This document shows, piece after piece, positions 52,776 to 59,974 of a stretch of DNA of 64,000 nt. Location: NCBI RefSeq assembly GCF_001184025.1, contig NZ_BBYG01000009.1:62001-126000 (forward strand). Reading direction: 5' to 3'. The translations under genes and the position numbers were made by a program. The notes beneath the pieces were generated by a model, which saw only the letters and a program-made list of their open reading frames with translations, was not told the origin of the DNA and searched no databases. This stretch comes from Streptomyces maremycinicus (GTDB lineage: Bacteria > Actinomycetota > Actinomycetes > Streptomycetales > Streptomycetaceae). Numbering within the stretch: position 1 is the first letter of the stretch; each line of letters begins with the position of its first letter.

Positions 52776-54128
52776 ATGACCGCCTTAACGGTCGCTCTGG
52801 TGCTGGTCGTCGCCGCTGCGGGTGTCCTGCGGTGGCGGCGTCCCGCCTGGTACTGGATGACCTTCGGCGTCACCCTCGCCACGCTGCGGGTCCTGGTCCG
52901 CTACACCTCCGTCATGGACGCCTGCGGGCTGACCGTCCCGCCCTCGCGCTGGCGGCTCGCCCTGGCCCGGGTCGCAGGCCGGGACGTCCCGCAGTCCCGC
53001 CCGCCGCGCATCCTGCGCTTCCGGCCGACCCGGACCGGCCTGGTCCTGCGGCTGGGACTGCGCCCGGGACAGGATGCTTTCGACGTCGCCGCCTCCTCGG
53101 ACCGGCTGCGGCACTCGTTCTCGATGTACGGGGTCACCTCGCGTGAGGTGCGCTCCGGGGTCGTGGAAGTGCGGATGACCGGCTATGACGTCCTCAAGCG
53201 CGTGCAGATGCCCGCCACGGCCGACACCCGCCCGATGCGGGTTCCGGTCGCCCTGCGCGAGGACGGGACCGTCCACTTCCGCGACTACCGGGCTGTCCCG
53301 CACGCCCTGACCCTCGGTGCCACGGAGTCCGGGAAGTCTGTCTACCTGCGCAACCTGGTCGCCGGGCTCGCTCCGATGGACGTCGCCCTGGTCGGCATCG
53401 ACTGCAAGCAAGGCGTCGAGCTGTTTCCTCTGGCCCGCCGCTTCTCCGCGCTGGCCGACAACCCCGATACCGCCGCCGAGCTGCTGGATGCGCTGGTGTC
53501 CCGGATGGAGGGCGTCTACCAGGTGATCCGGGCCGAGCAGCGCATCACCTCCGCCATCGCGGACGCGGAGATAGCCGCCGACATCTGGGACCTGCCCGAA
53601 CACCTGCGGCCCGTGCCGGTGGTGGTCCTGGTCGACGAGGTCGCCGAACTCGCGCTGGCCACGAAGAAGAGCGACCCGCGCCGGGATCGGATCATCAAGG
53701 CTCTGGTCCGTCTCGCCCAGCTCGGCCGCGCGGCCGGCATCTACCTCGAGGTCTGCGGGCAGCGTTTCGGTTCCGAACTCGGCGACGGCATCACCATGCT
53801 GCGCGCCCAGCTCACCGGCCGCACCGCGCACCGCGTCAACGACGAGACCAGCGCCAAGATGGCCTTCGGAGACATCTCCCCGGACGCCGTCCTGGCCGCC
53901 ATCCAGATCCCCGCCGAACTGCGCGGGGTCGCCATTGCCGGGGACTCCACCGGGGGCTGGCATCGCATCCGCGCCCCGCGCACCTCCCTGCGCCAGGCCG
54001 TCAACACCTGCAACCGGCACGCCGACCGCACCCCGGACCTGCCCGAACTCGCGACCTTCCGGCCCGAGCTGACCGGCACCGCCCCGGCTGTCGAGCAGCT
54101 GGCCGAGGCCGCTCCCGCCACGGCCTGA
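52776..54128 (+). CDS. TraB-type FtsK/SpoIIIE DNA translocase (conjugal transfer)
   Basis: This 450-residue protein has an N-terminal hydrophobic segment (about 4-50, two helices) and a P-loop ATPase domain with Walker A GATESGKS at 181-188 and Walker B VPVVVLVDEVAELA near 287-300. In Streptomyces conjugation one such hexameric translocase moves double-stranded DNA between mycelia. It follows the small regulatory gene by 2 bp and leads the spread genes. It is the key transfer gene of this element. Confidence 0.92.
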   Translation: MTALTVALVLVVAAAGVLRWRRPAWYWMTFGVTLATLRVLVRYTSVMDACGLTVPPSRWRLALARVAGRDVPQSRPPRILRFRPTRTGLVLRLGLRPGQDAFDVAASSDRLRHSFSMYGVTSREVRSGVVEVRMTGYDVLKRVQMPATADTRPMRVPVALREDGTVHFRDYRAVPHALTLGATESGKSVYLRNLVAGLAPMDVALVGIDCKQGVELFPLARRFSALADNPDTAAELLDALVSRMEGVYQVIRAEQRITSAIADAEIAADIWDLPEHLRPVPVVVLVDEVAELALATKKSDPRRDRIIKALVRLAQLGRAAGIYLEVCGQRFGSELGDGITMLRAQLTGRTAHRVNDETSAKMAFGDISPDAVLAAIQIPAELRGVAIAGDSTGGWHRIRAPRTSLRQAVNTCNRHADRTPDLPELATFRPELTGTAPAVEQLAEAAPATA

Positions 54129-54210
54129 TCCCTCCCGCTCCACGGTCGCTGCGACCGCCTGCACGCCCGGTCCCTACCCCTGCCATGCCTGATGAAGGGA
54201 GACCCCCGTC

Positions 54211-54375
54211 ATGTGCCCCGACTGCGAGGACTTCGCCCGCACCGTCCTGCTGCTCGGCCAACTCGCCCTGTACGCCGACACCAGCGGCGCGGACCTCGAC
54301 TTCGTGGACGCCGTCAGCCCCGCCCTGGCCGCCTCGCTCCCCGAGCCGCCCGCCGTTCCCGGTGAGGAGTCCTGA
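54211..54375 (+). CDS. Small AICE protein, 54 residues
   Basis: A short acidic protein begins MCPDCEDFARTVLLLGQLAL, with a CxxC pair at residues 2 and 5. GGGAG precedes the ATG. Its TGA overlaps the ATG of the DUF2637 gene (TGATG), so the two are coupled. Nothing indicates a function beyond membership of the transfer operon. Confidence 0.7.
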   Translation: MCPDCEDFARTVLLLGQLALYADTSGADLDFVDAVSPALAASLPEPPAVPGEES

Positions 54376-55049
54376 TGGCCGCCCGTCACGGTCTGCGCGT
54401 GGACGCCGTCTTGGTCCAAGCCGTCATCGCCGGTGCCCTGTCCTTCGCCCACCTGCACGACCTGGCCGCCGCTGCCGGACAGAACGGCTGGAAGGCCTGG
54501 GCCTACCCGATCAGCGTGGACCTGCTCCTGGTCGCCGCCTGGCGACGACTGCGCTCCGAGGGTCCGTCGCGGCTGGCCTGGTGCTGGTTCCTCATCGCCC
54601 TGTTCGCCTCCCTCGGCGCGAACATCGCCACCGCCGGATTCCTCGACCTCGCCGACCCGCCCGCCCTGCTCCGCCTCGGCATCGCCGGATGGCCCGCCCT
54701 CGCCTTCCTCGGCGGCACCCTCCTCGCCCACTCCGCCGACCACCACACACCCACCCCGCCGGCACCTGCCCCGGCCCCGGAACCCGACGCCGTCACCGAC
54801 CCTGAGCCGCTCCCCGAATCCGTGCCCGTGCTCGAACCGGAGCCCTCACCTGCCCTGGTGGACGAGCCCCCGGCCCTGCCACCTGCCGACTCGACGCCCG
54901 CAGTTCCTGCCGTCCTCGTCGACCACGCCCGCAAGGTCGCCGCCGAGTACCGCGACCGCACCGGTGGCCCGATCGACACCGACACCCTGCGCGCCCGCCT
55001 CGGCGTCCCGCCCCACCTCGCCGACGCCATCGCCGCCCAGCTCGCCTGA
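54375..55049 (+). CDS. DUF2637 membrane protein (plasmid spread/transfer)
   Basis: This is a 224-residue protein with about four hydrophobic helices in the first 115 residues (AVLVQAVIAGALSFAHLH, WAYPISVDLLLVAAW, LAWCWFLIALFASLGANI, WPALAFLGGTLLAH). A Pro/Glu-rich linker and a C-terminal DNA-binding-like helical region (TLRARLGVPPHLADAIAAQL) follow. DUF2637 proteins accompany TraB in Streptomyces plasmids and AICEs, where they are thought to help intramycelial spread. Confidence 0.87.
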   Translation: MAARHGLRVDAVLVQAVIAGALSFAHLHDLAAAAGQNGWKAWAYPISVDLLLVAAWRRLRSEGPSRLAWCWFLIALFASLGANIATAGFLDLADPPALLRLGIAGWPALAFLGGTLLAHSADHHTPTPPAPAPAPEPDAVTDPEPLPESVPVLEPEPSPALVDEPPALPPADSTPAVPAVLVDHARKVAAEYRDRTGGPIDTDTLRARLGVPPHLADAIAAQLA

Positions 55050-55065
55050 CCGGAAGGAACGACAG

Positions 55066-55251
55066 GTGACCTCCGACCCCGCCGACCTGACCGCCGCCGA
55101 CCACCTCGACGCTGCCCGCGAGATGACCGCCGCCAACCGGCCCTACCTCGCCCACCTGTTCGCCGAGGAAGCCGCCCGACGCACCACCGACCCGGCCACC
55201 GCCGCCGGTATCCGCGCCAGCTTCCCCGACCCCACCGCCCGGAAGGACTGA
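55066..55251 (+). CDS. Small helical AICE protein, 61 residues
   Basis: A GTG-started protein (MTSDPADLTAADHLDAAREM) is preceded by GGAAGGAACGACAG. It is mostly helical and acidic, with no recognisable domain. It lies between the DUF2637 gene and the mobile element transfer gene with 5-16 bp gaps, so it belongs to the same operon. Confidence 0.72.
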   Translation: MTSDPADLTAADHLDAAREMTAANRPYLAHLFAEEAARRTTDPATAAGIRASFPDPTARKD

Positions 55252-55256
55252 CCGCC

Positions 55257-55448
55257 ATGCCCGCCCGCGACAACTTCCACTCCGTGATGCGGATCGGCCC
55301 CGTGCAGATCGGCACCCACCGCGACCGCAACGGCCGGACCAAGCACGCCGCCGTCTGCACCGCCGACCGCTGCGGCTGGTCCGCCGACTACTCCAGCGGC
55401 ACCGCCGCCCAGCTCGCCGCCCGCACCCACCGCTGCCGCGTCCGCTAG
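55257..55448 (+). CDS. Mobile element transfer protein, 63 residues
   Basis: This small basic protein (MPARDNFHSVMRIGPVQIGT...) has two cysteines in CTADRCGW and one near the end. This short family is annotated as mobile element transfer protein in many Streptomyces integrative plasmids, always inside the spread operon. Its biochemical role is not known. Confidence 0.82.
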   Translation: MPARDNFHSVMRIGPVQIGTHRDRNGRTKHAAVCTADRCGWSADYSSGTAAQLAARTHRCRVR

Positions 55449-55459
55449 GAGACACCGCC

Positions 55460-55615
55460 ATGCAGGTCCCGCTCTGGTTCGCCCTCGCCGTCGTCGGCTA
55501 CCTCGGCTGCAAGCTCTTCCGCCCGCCGCTCTGGCTGGTCCTGGTGCTGCTCCTCGGCGGCTACCTCATCGCCGACAGCCTCCTCGCCCCCGTCATCGAC
55601 ACCGCCGTCAAGTAG
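55460..55615 (+). CDS. Small membrane protein of the spread operon, 51 residues
   Basis: MQVPLWFALAVVGYLGCKLF is followed by a second hydrophobic stretch (LWLVLVLLLGGYLIADSLL), giving two membrane helices. TAGGAGAC precedes the ATG. Such tiny membrane proteins are frequent among Spd genes; no specific family can be named. Confidence 0.72.
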   Translation: MQVPLWFALAVVGYLGCKLFRPPLWLVLVLLLGGYLIADSLLAPVIDTAVK

Positions 55616-55638
55616 TCACCTGAGAAGGGAGATCCGCC

Positions 55639-55962
55639 ATGTTCCGCCCGAAGCTCCCGGTCATGCCGCAGCCGACCGGCCTCGTCACCCCGCCCGCCCG
55701 GGTCGTCGAGCCGACCGCCGTCATCCAGCACCAGCCCGCCCTCGTTGCCCCGGTCGCTGCGCCCGCTCCGGTGTCCACGCGGCCCACGGTGCAGCTCACC
55801 CCGGGCTCGGTCCTCGCTCTGGTCGGCGGCGGTACGGCCGTGGTCCTGGTCGTCGGCACGGTGCTGGTCTCCATGCTCCTGGCGGTCGCCGTCACCGCCG
55901 CCTCGGTCGCCGTCTGCGCCCTGGTCATCCGCTCGCTCATCTCCTCCCAGCACCGCCGCTGA
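55639..55962 (+). CDS. SpdB-like membrane protein
   Basis: This is a 107-residue protein with a Pro/Val-rich N-terminus (about 1-53) and one long hydrophobic region (VLALVGGGTAVVLVVGTVLV and the following residues to about 95). It ends in a basic tail. SpdB2-like proteins with this layout are thought to assist intramycelial spreading with TraB. GAAGGGAG precedes the ATG. Confidence 0.82.
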   Translation: MFRPKLPVMPQPTGLVTPPARVVEPTAVIQHQPALVAPVAAPAPVSTRPTVQLTPGSVLALVGGGTAVVLVVGTVLVSMLLAVAVTAASVAVCALVIRSLISSQHRR

Positions 55963-55977
55963 ACGGTCCCGGGGCGA

Positions 55978-56002
55978 CGCACAAGCCGCCAAGCACGCCG
56001 CC
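55978..56002 (+). repeat. 25-bp direct repeat in mRNA leader, copy 1
   Basis: CGCACAAGCCGCCAAGCACG followed by CCGCC occurs here, upstream of the GGDEF gene, and identically at 56621-56645, upstream of the zinc-binding protein gene. Both copies are about 45-75 bp ahead of the coding regions. Confidence 0.8.
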
Positions 56003-56071
56003 GCCTCTGGGACCGCGTTCCGGTACGCCAACCGCATCGCCAAGGAGAACGCCATCGACCCGCACACCACC

Positions 56072-56605
56072 GTGAGCATCCTGCCGTTACTCGGCTGGGC
56101 CGTGCACGGCAGCGTCCTCGCCCGCCGCCTCGCCTGCGCCCGCCGCGACCCGCTCACCGGCCTGCACACCCGCACCGGATGGACCGACCGCGCCGACCAC
56201 CTCATCCGCCGGCACCCGAACGCCGCCGTCCTCCTGGTCGACCTCGACCACTTCAAGAACCTCAACGACACCCACGGCCACGCCGCCGGGGACGCCGCCC
56301 TCGTCGCCACGGCCGACCGGCTGCGCACCTGGTGCGGACACACCGGCACCGCCGGCCGACTGGGCGGAGACGAATTCGTCGCGGTCGTGCGGGACCTGGC
56401 CGCCGTCGACCTGGACGCGCTCACCGCCGCACTTCACCGGCCGCTCGACTACGACGGCGTCTCGCTGCCGCTGGCCGCCTCCGTCGGGTCCTGCCCGATC
56501 GCCGAGCTTCCGGTGCCCTGCCTGCCCGACGCGCTCGCCGCCGCCGATGCGGCCATGTACGCCGCCAAAGGCCGTGGCCGCCGGGGCTCCCGCACTGCTC
56601 GCTGA
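56072..56605 (+). CDS. GGDEF-domain protein (putative diguanylate cyclase) of AICE
   Basis: This is a protein of about 177 residues with an N-terminal hydrophobic stretch followed by a complete GGDEF domain (ARRDPLTGL, LVDLDHFKNLND, RLGGDEFVAVV), so c-di-GMP synthesis is possible. Start choice is uncertain: a perfect AAGGAG at 56042-56047 lies 6 nt before ATC at 56054, where an ATG would be expected; the next usable start is GTG 56072 without a good ribosome-binding site. Similar short GGDEF proteins are carried by other AICEs. Confidence 0.8.
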   Translation: MSILPLLGWAVHGSVLARRLACARRDPLTGLHTRTGWTDRADHLIRRHPNAAVLLVDLDHFKNLNDTHGHAAGDAALVATADRLRTWCGHTGTAGRLGGDEFVAVVRDLAAVDLDALTAALHRPLDYDGVSLPLAASVGSCPIAELPVPCLPDALAAADAAMYAAKGRGRRGSRTAR

Positions 56606-56620
56606 GAGGCCACCGGGTGG

Positions 56621-56645
56621 CGCACAAGCCGCCAAGCACGCCGCC
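56621..56645 (+). repeat. 25-bp direct repeat in mRNA leader, copy 2
   Basis: An identical copy of 55978-56002 lies between the GGDEF gene and the next small gene. Similarity continues beyond (GGCC/GTTCC..CCAACCGCA), as if the whole leader of one gene had been duplicated. Confidence 0.8.
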
Positions 56646-56690
56646 ACCCGGGGCCGTTCCTTCCAACCGCAATCGAAAGGAACCACCATC

Positions 56691-56876
56691 ATGGCCCACC
56701 CCAGCGCGCCCCCGCCGAGGATCTGCCCGGCCTGCGACGGCTTCGCCTACGTCGCTGTCACCCTCGGCGGCCGTGACGCCCGCGGCTGCCTGCGCACCAT
56801 CACCGCGCACTGCCCGGCCTGCCAGGGCACAGGCACCGCCCGCACCCGCCGCAACCGCGAGGGCGCCCGTGCCTGA
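56691..56876 (+). CDS. Small zinc-finger-like protein, 61 residues
   Basis: The protein (MAHPSAPPPRICPACDGFAY...) has two CxxC pairs (CPAC at about 12-15 and CPAC at about 42-45), resembling a DnaJ-type zinc ribbon. AAAGGA stands 10 nt before the ATG. It overlaps the Rep gene by 8 nt, so it is co-translated with it; a role in replication control is possible but unproven. Confidence 0.78.
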   Translation: MAHPSAPPPRICPACDGFAYVAVTLGGRDARGCLRTITAHCPACQGTGTARTRRNREGARA

Positions 56877-58248
56877 CACCCTGCTCGACCCGACCACCCT
56901 CGGCGACCTGCTGAGGGTGGCTTCGGCGTCCGACTACGACCGTTGGGAAGACCAGATCCGCCGCACCGGCGGCTGCGCTGACCCCATCCATCTGACCGGC
57001 TGGACCCTCACCAAAGACAAGACCACCGGCGAGACCCTGCACCACTACTCCACCGAGAACGAGCCCGGCGGACGCCTGCGCCTCGCCTGCGGCAACCGCC
57101 GCGCCTCCCGCTGCCCCTCCTGCGCCTGGACGTACGCGGGCGACACCTACCACCTGATCCGCGCCGGCCTCGCCGGGGACGACCGCCGGAACATCCCCGC
57201 TGCCGTCCGCGACCACCCGCGCATCTTCGCCACCCTCACCGCCCCGTCCTTCGGCCGCGTCCACAACCGCCCCGACCATGGCGTCTGCCGCTGCGGCACC
57301 CACCACCAGGCCGATGACCCCGCCCTCGGCACCGCCCTCGACCCGGCCACCTACGACTACGCGGGCGCCGTCCTGTTCAACAACCACGCCGGCCAGCTCT
57401 GGCAGCGCTTCACCAACCGGCTCCGTCGCGAGATCGCCGCCCGCGCCGGCCTGTCCCAACGCGAGCTGAAGGAAGCCGCCCGGGTCTCCTACGGCAAGGT
57501 TGCCGAGTTCCAAAAGCGCGGTGCCCTGCACTTCCACGCCGTCATCCGGATCGACGGCCCCGACGGACCGGACACCGCGCCCCCGGCCTGGGCGACCGTC
57601 GAACTCCTCGCCGACGCCATCCAGGCCGCCGCCACCCACTCCTACACGTCCGTCTCGGTGCCCGCCGCCGGGGACCAACCCGCCCGGACGTTCCGATGGG
57701 GCCGACAGCTCGACGTCCGCCCCATCAAGGCCTTCGGCGACGGCTCCGACATCACCGAACAGGCCGTCGCCTCGTACGTGGCCAAGTACGCCACCAAGGC
57801 TGCCGAGAACACGGGCACGCTCGACCGGCGCATCGGCGAACTCGCCGAACTCGACCGCCACGGCGTGCCCGACCACGCCCGCCGACTCATCCAGGCCTGC
57901 AAGCAACTCGACCCGCTGTACCCCGAACGCCGCCTGTGGGCCTGGGCTCACATGCTCGGCTTCCGCGGTCACTTCTCCTCGAAGTCCCGCCGCTACTCGA
58001 CCACCCTCGGCGAACTCCGGCAGGCCCGCGCCGACTACCGCGCCGCCCAGGAGCACGCCGCCCTCGGCCTCGAGGACCAGGAGCCGGACACCGTCCTCGT
58101 CCTGGCCGACTGGCAGTACGCCGGACACGGCCACACCCCCGGCGAATCCGCCCTCGCCGCCACCATCGCCCGCGGCCTCCAACTCAACCGCGAAACCGCC
58201 CGCGAAGCCCTACGCGACCACCTCGTCCTGGAAGGAACCGCCGCATGA
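56869..58248 (+). CDS. RepSA-like rolling-circle replication initiator
   Basis: This 459-residue protein of the pSAM2 RepSA type has a zinc-finger-like ACGNRRASRCPSCAW near residue 75-90. The HUH motif is H221-F-H223 (GALHFHAVI), and Y303-x2-K306-Y307 in YVAKYATK is the nicking tyrosine region. GTG 56869 overlaps the preceding gene. It nicks the double-strand origin to start replication of the excised circle. The C-terminal 60 residues include an acidic stretch. The Xis gene begins inside its stop codon. Confidence 0.9.
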   Translation: MPDTLLDPTTLGDLLRVASASDYDRWEDQIRRTGGCADPIHLTGWTLTKDKTTGETLHHYSTENEPGGRLRLACGNRRASRCPSCAWTYAGDTYHLIRAGLAGDDRRNIPAAVRDHPRIFATLTAPSFGRVHNRPDHGVCRCGTHHQADDPALGTALDPATYDYAGAVLFNNHAGQLWQRFTNRLRREIAARAGLSQRELKEAARVSYGKVAEFQKRGALHFHAVIRIDGPDGPDTAPPAWATVELLADAIQAAATHSYTSVSVPAAGDQPARTFRWGRQLDVRPIKAFGDGSDITEQAVASYVAKYATKAAENTGTLDRRIGELAELDRHGVPDHARRLIQACKQLDPLYPERRLWAWAHMLGFRGHFSSKSRRYSTTLGELRQARADYRAAQEHAALGLEDQEPDTVLVLADWQYAGHGHTPGESALAATIARGLQLNRETAREALRDHLVLEGTAA

Positions 58249-58442
58249 CCGTCAGCACGCTTCCCGAGCGGTACCTGACCCCGGCCGACGTCGCCGAGCT
58301 GCTCGGTGTGCCGGTCGAGACGCTGTATCAGTGGCGACGGAAGCGCACAGGTCCTCCGGCCTTCCGCGTCGGCCGGCACCTTCGCTACGACCCCGTCCGG
58401 CTTCGCGAGTGGGTCGACGGTCTGACCGAGGTGGCCGCCTGA
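58245..58442 (+). CDS. Excisionase (MerR/AlpA-type helix-turn-helix)
   Basis: This is a 65-residue protein with the excisionase-type winged helix YLTPADVAELLGVPVETLYQ...FRVGRHLRYDPVRLREWV. Its ATG overlaps the Rep stop (ATGA) and its TGA overlaps the integrase ATG, so Rep, Xis and Int are one coupled set. It should bend attL/attR DNA and promote excision. Confidence 0.9.
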   Translation: MTVSTLPERYLTPADVAELLGVPVETLYQWRRKRTGPPAFRVGRHLRYDPVRLREWVDGLTEVAA

Positions 58443-59677
58443 TGCCGGGCCACGTGCAAGATCGCTGGTACAAGACAGAGGCCGGTCCCCACGGCAAGCC
58501 GGTGAAGGCGAAGACCGACCGCTATGGCAGCGGTCTCCGCTACCGGGCCCGGTACGTCGGGCCGGACGGCACCGAAAAGAGCCGGTCCTTCCCCGACCGT
58601 CAGAAGCGCAAGGCGGAGGAGTGGCTGGCCGAGACGGCGGCCGACATGTCCCGCGGCCAGTACGTCGACCCGAAGGCCGCCCGCATGACCTTCCAGCAGT
58701 ACGCGGAACGCTGGATCACCGGGCAGACGACCGACCTGAACACGCGCATCGGAGTGGAGACCCGGCTTCGGCTGCACGCCTTCCCCCGCATCGGGGCGCG
58801 TCCGCTCGGGTCCTTCCGGCCGGTCCACATCCGCGAGTTCGTGCGCGACCTGGAGAACGACTCGATAGGCGGTAGCTACGCCCGCAACATCTACGCGAAC
58901 GTCCGCGCGGTCCTGTCGGCCGCCGTGGATGACGGCCACCTCGCCCGGAATCCGTGCTCGGCGGCATCTGTCCGCCCGCCGGCCGTCTCGACCGCCCGGG
59001 TCGTGCCCTGGCTCCCGTCCCAGGTGTGCGCGGTCCGCGACGCCCTGCCCGAGCGGTACCAGGCCATGGTCTCCGTGGGCAGCGGCTGTGGTCTCCGACA
59101 GGGCGAGATCATCGGTCTGGCCGAGGACACCGTACAGCTCGACGGCGACACGCTGCGGGTCACCACTCAGGTCAAGCTGATCCGGGGTGTCGCGGTGTTC
59201 GCTCCGCCCAAGGGCAACAAGGAGCGGGACGTACCGCTGCCGACGTCGGTGGCCTCGGCCCTACGGCAGCACATGAAGAATCACCCGCCCGTGGGCATCA
59301 AGCTGCCGTGGGGCCGCCCGGACGGCCCGCTCACCGAGCGGCGTCTGATCTTCACGAACACGGTCGGCGGCATCGTCTGGCGAAGCAACTTCAACTTTCA
59401 CGAGTGGAAGCGCGCCCTTGCCGCGGCCGGCCTCATCCCGACCCCGGAACTCGGGAAGCCGTACGCCTCCGCCCGGCAGCACGGGATGCATGCCCTTCGC
59501 CACTTCTACGCCTCGGTCCTACTGGACGCGGGCGAGAGCATCAAGGCCGTGAGCGAGTACCTCGGCCATGCCGATCCGGCGATGACGCTGCGGGTGTACG
59601 CCCACCTGATGCCCAGCAGCAGTGAGCGGGCTCGCCGGGCCTTGGACGACGTCTTCGGCACGGCCCAGGAGCCCTGA
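58442..59677 (+). CDS. Tyrosine site-specific integrase
   Basis: This is a 411-residue phage-type recombinase. The N-terminal part includes an arm-binding AP2-like region (DRYGSGLRYRARYVGPDG) and SAM-like core-binding region (about 80-180). The catalytic set is R219, H350-x2-R353, H376 and nucleophile Tyr386. It is complete in length and motifs. It is the last gene before the right attachment site and would recombine attP with the start of rlmN. Its unusual target, a protein gene's 5' end rather than a tRNA 3' end, is notable. Confidence 0.95.
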   Translation: MPGHVQDRWYKTEAGPHGKPVKAKTDRYGSGLRYRARYVGPDGTEKSRSFPDRQKRKAEEWLAETAADMSRGQYVDPKAARMTFQQYAERWITGQTTDLNTRIGVETRLRLHAFPRIGARPLGSFRPVHIREFVRDLENDSIGGSYARNIYANVRAVLSAAVDDGHLARNPCSAASVRPPAVSTARVVPWLPSQVCAVRDALPERYQAMVSVGSGCGLRQGEIIGLAEDTVQLDGDTLRVTTQVKLIRGVAVFAPPKGNKERDVPLPTSVASALRQHMKNHPPVGIKLPWGRPDGPLTERRLIFTNTVGGIVWRSNFNFHEWKRALAAAGLIPTPELGKPYASARQHGMHALRHFYASVLLDAGESIKAVSEYLGHADPAMTLRVYAHLMPSSSERARRALDDVFGTAQEP

Positions 59678-59695
59678 CGGCCCAGGGACGGCCCA
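59676..59695 (+). repeat. Integrase arm-type direct repeat, right copy
   Basis: GACGGCCCAGGGACGGCCCA is identical to 48438-48457, and begins over the integrase stop codon. A further related unit (CGGCCCAGGAG) is at 59661. It lies 71 bp from the core. Confidence 0.65.
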
Positions 59696-59710
59696 CCGGG
59701 CACAAGACGG

Positions 59711-59743
59711 CCCCCTACTGGCGACAAAACCGCTGGTAGGGGG
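59711..59743 (+). terminator. Integrase terminator hairpin
   Basis: CCCCCTAC (59711-59718) pairs with GTAGGGGG (59736-59743), with partial inner pairing and CTTCTTC after it. It lies between the integrase gene and the right attachment core. Confidence 0.75.
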
Positions 59744-59786
59744 CTTCTTCGTGCCCGTGGGAGATCAGTTCTCCGGGCTTAGGCAT
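59715..59786 (-). pseudogene. rlmN: Displaced native 5' end of rlmN
   Basis: On the minus strand the chromosomal side still has the original rlmN start: ATG at 59786 reads MPKPGEL before entering element DNA and stopping at TAG 59715 after 23 codons. Its upstream region (GATCTGCGACACTGG) resembles that of the present rlmN promoter. It may be transcribed into the element's integrase terminator. Confidence 0.8.
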
Positions 59787-59808
59787 GGCTTTACCAGTGT
59801 CGCAGATC
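59767..59808. repeat. Attachment site at the cdsA end (attR)
   Basis: This is the partner of 48320-48361, with 32 of 42 positions equal and an 11-bp identical core at 59767-59777. Sequence to its right is the ancestral rlmN promoter region of the chromosome. Confidence 0.85.
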
Positions 59809-59852
59809 CACTACGGTGCCCCGGTCGCCGCCGATCACCGGCGCCCACGGCA

Positions 59853-59889
59853 ACGGGCCCCCTCCCCGAAGTGCGGGAAAGGGGCCCGT
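59853..59889. terminator. Terminator after cdsA
   Basis: ACGGGCCCC (59853-59861) pairs with GGGGCCCGT (59881-59889) across a 19-nt loop, downstream of cdsA on the minus strand. Confidence 0.7.
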
Positions 59890-59919
59890 AGGAGCCGGTG
59901 GTGCAGGTGATGCGGGTGG

Positions 59920-59973
59920 AACCAGTGGTGCCCGCCGAATCGGTGGTGCCCGTGGAACCGGTGGTGCCCGTGG
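59920..59973. repeat. Three tandem 18-bp repeats after cdsA
   Basis: Units AACCAGTGGTGCCCGCCG, AATCGGTGGTGCCCGTGG and AACCGGTGGTGCCCGTGG are in exact 18-bp register, ending beside the cdsA stop. They look like a small minisatellite and are not coding in the cdsA frame. Confidence 0.85.
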
Positions 59974-59974
59974 G

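Larger units (their letters stand above)
48331..59777. mobile_element. AICE (integrative conjugative element) inserted in the rlmN 5' end
   Basis: This 11.4-kb element is bounded by an 11-bp identical core AGTTCTCCGGG (48320-48330 and 59767-59777) within a longer imperfect direct repeat. It has the AICE set: tyrosine integrase, excisionase, RepSA-type initiator, TraB-type FtsK translocase, Spd/transfer proteins, XRE regulator with Nudix and HD proteins. The cargo next to the rlmN boundary is visibly lower in GC. The element is apparently complete and could be functional. Confidence 0.9.

Noticed and set aside
59697..59830. A tRNA gene as the AICE target
   Set aside because: No cloverleaf could be found at either boundary; the repeated sequence matches the rlmN start instead.
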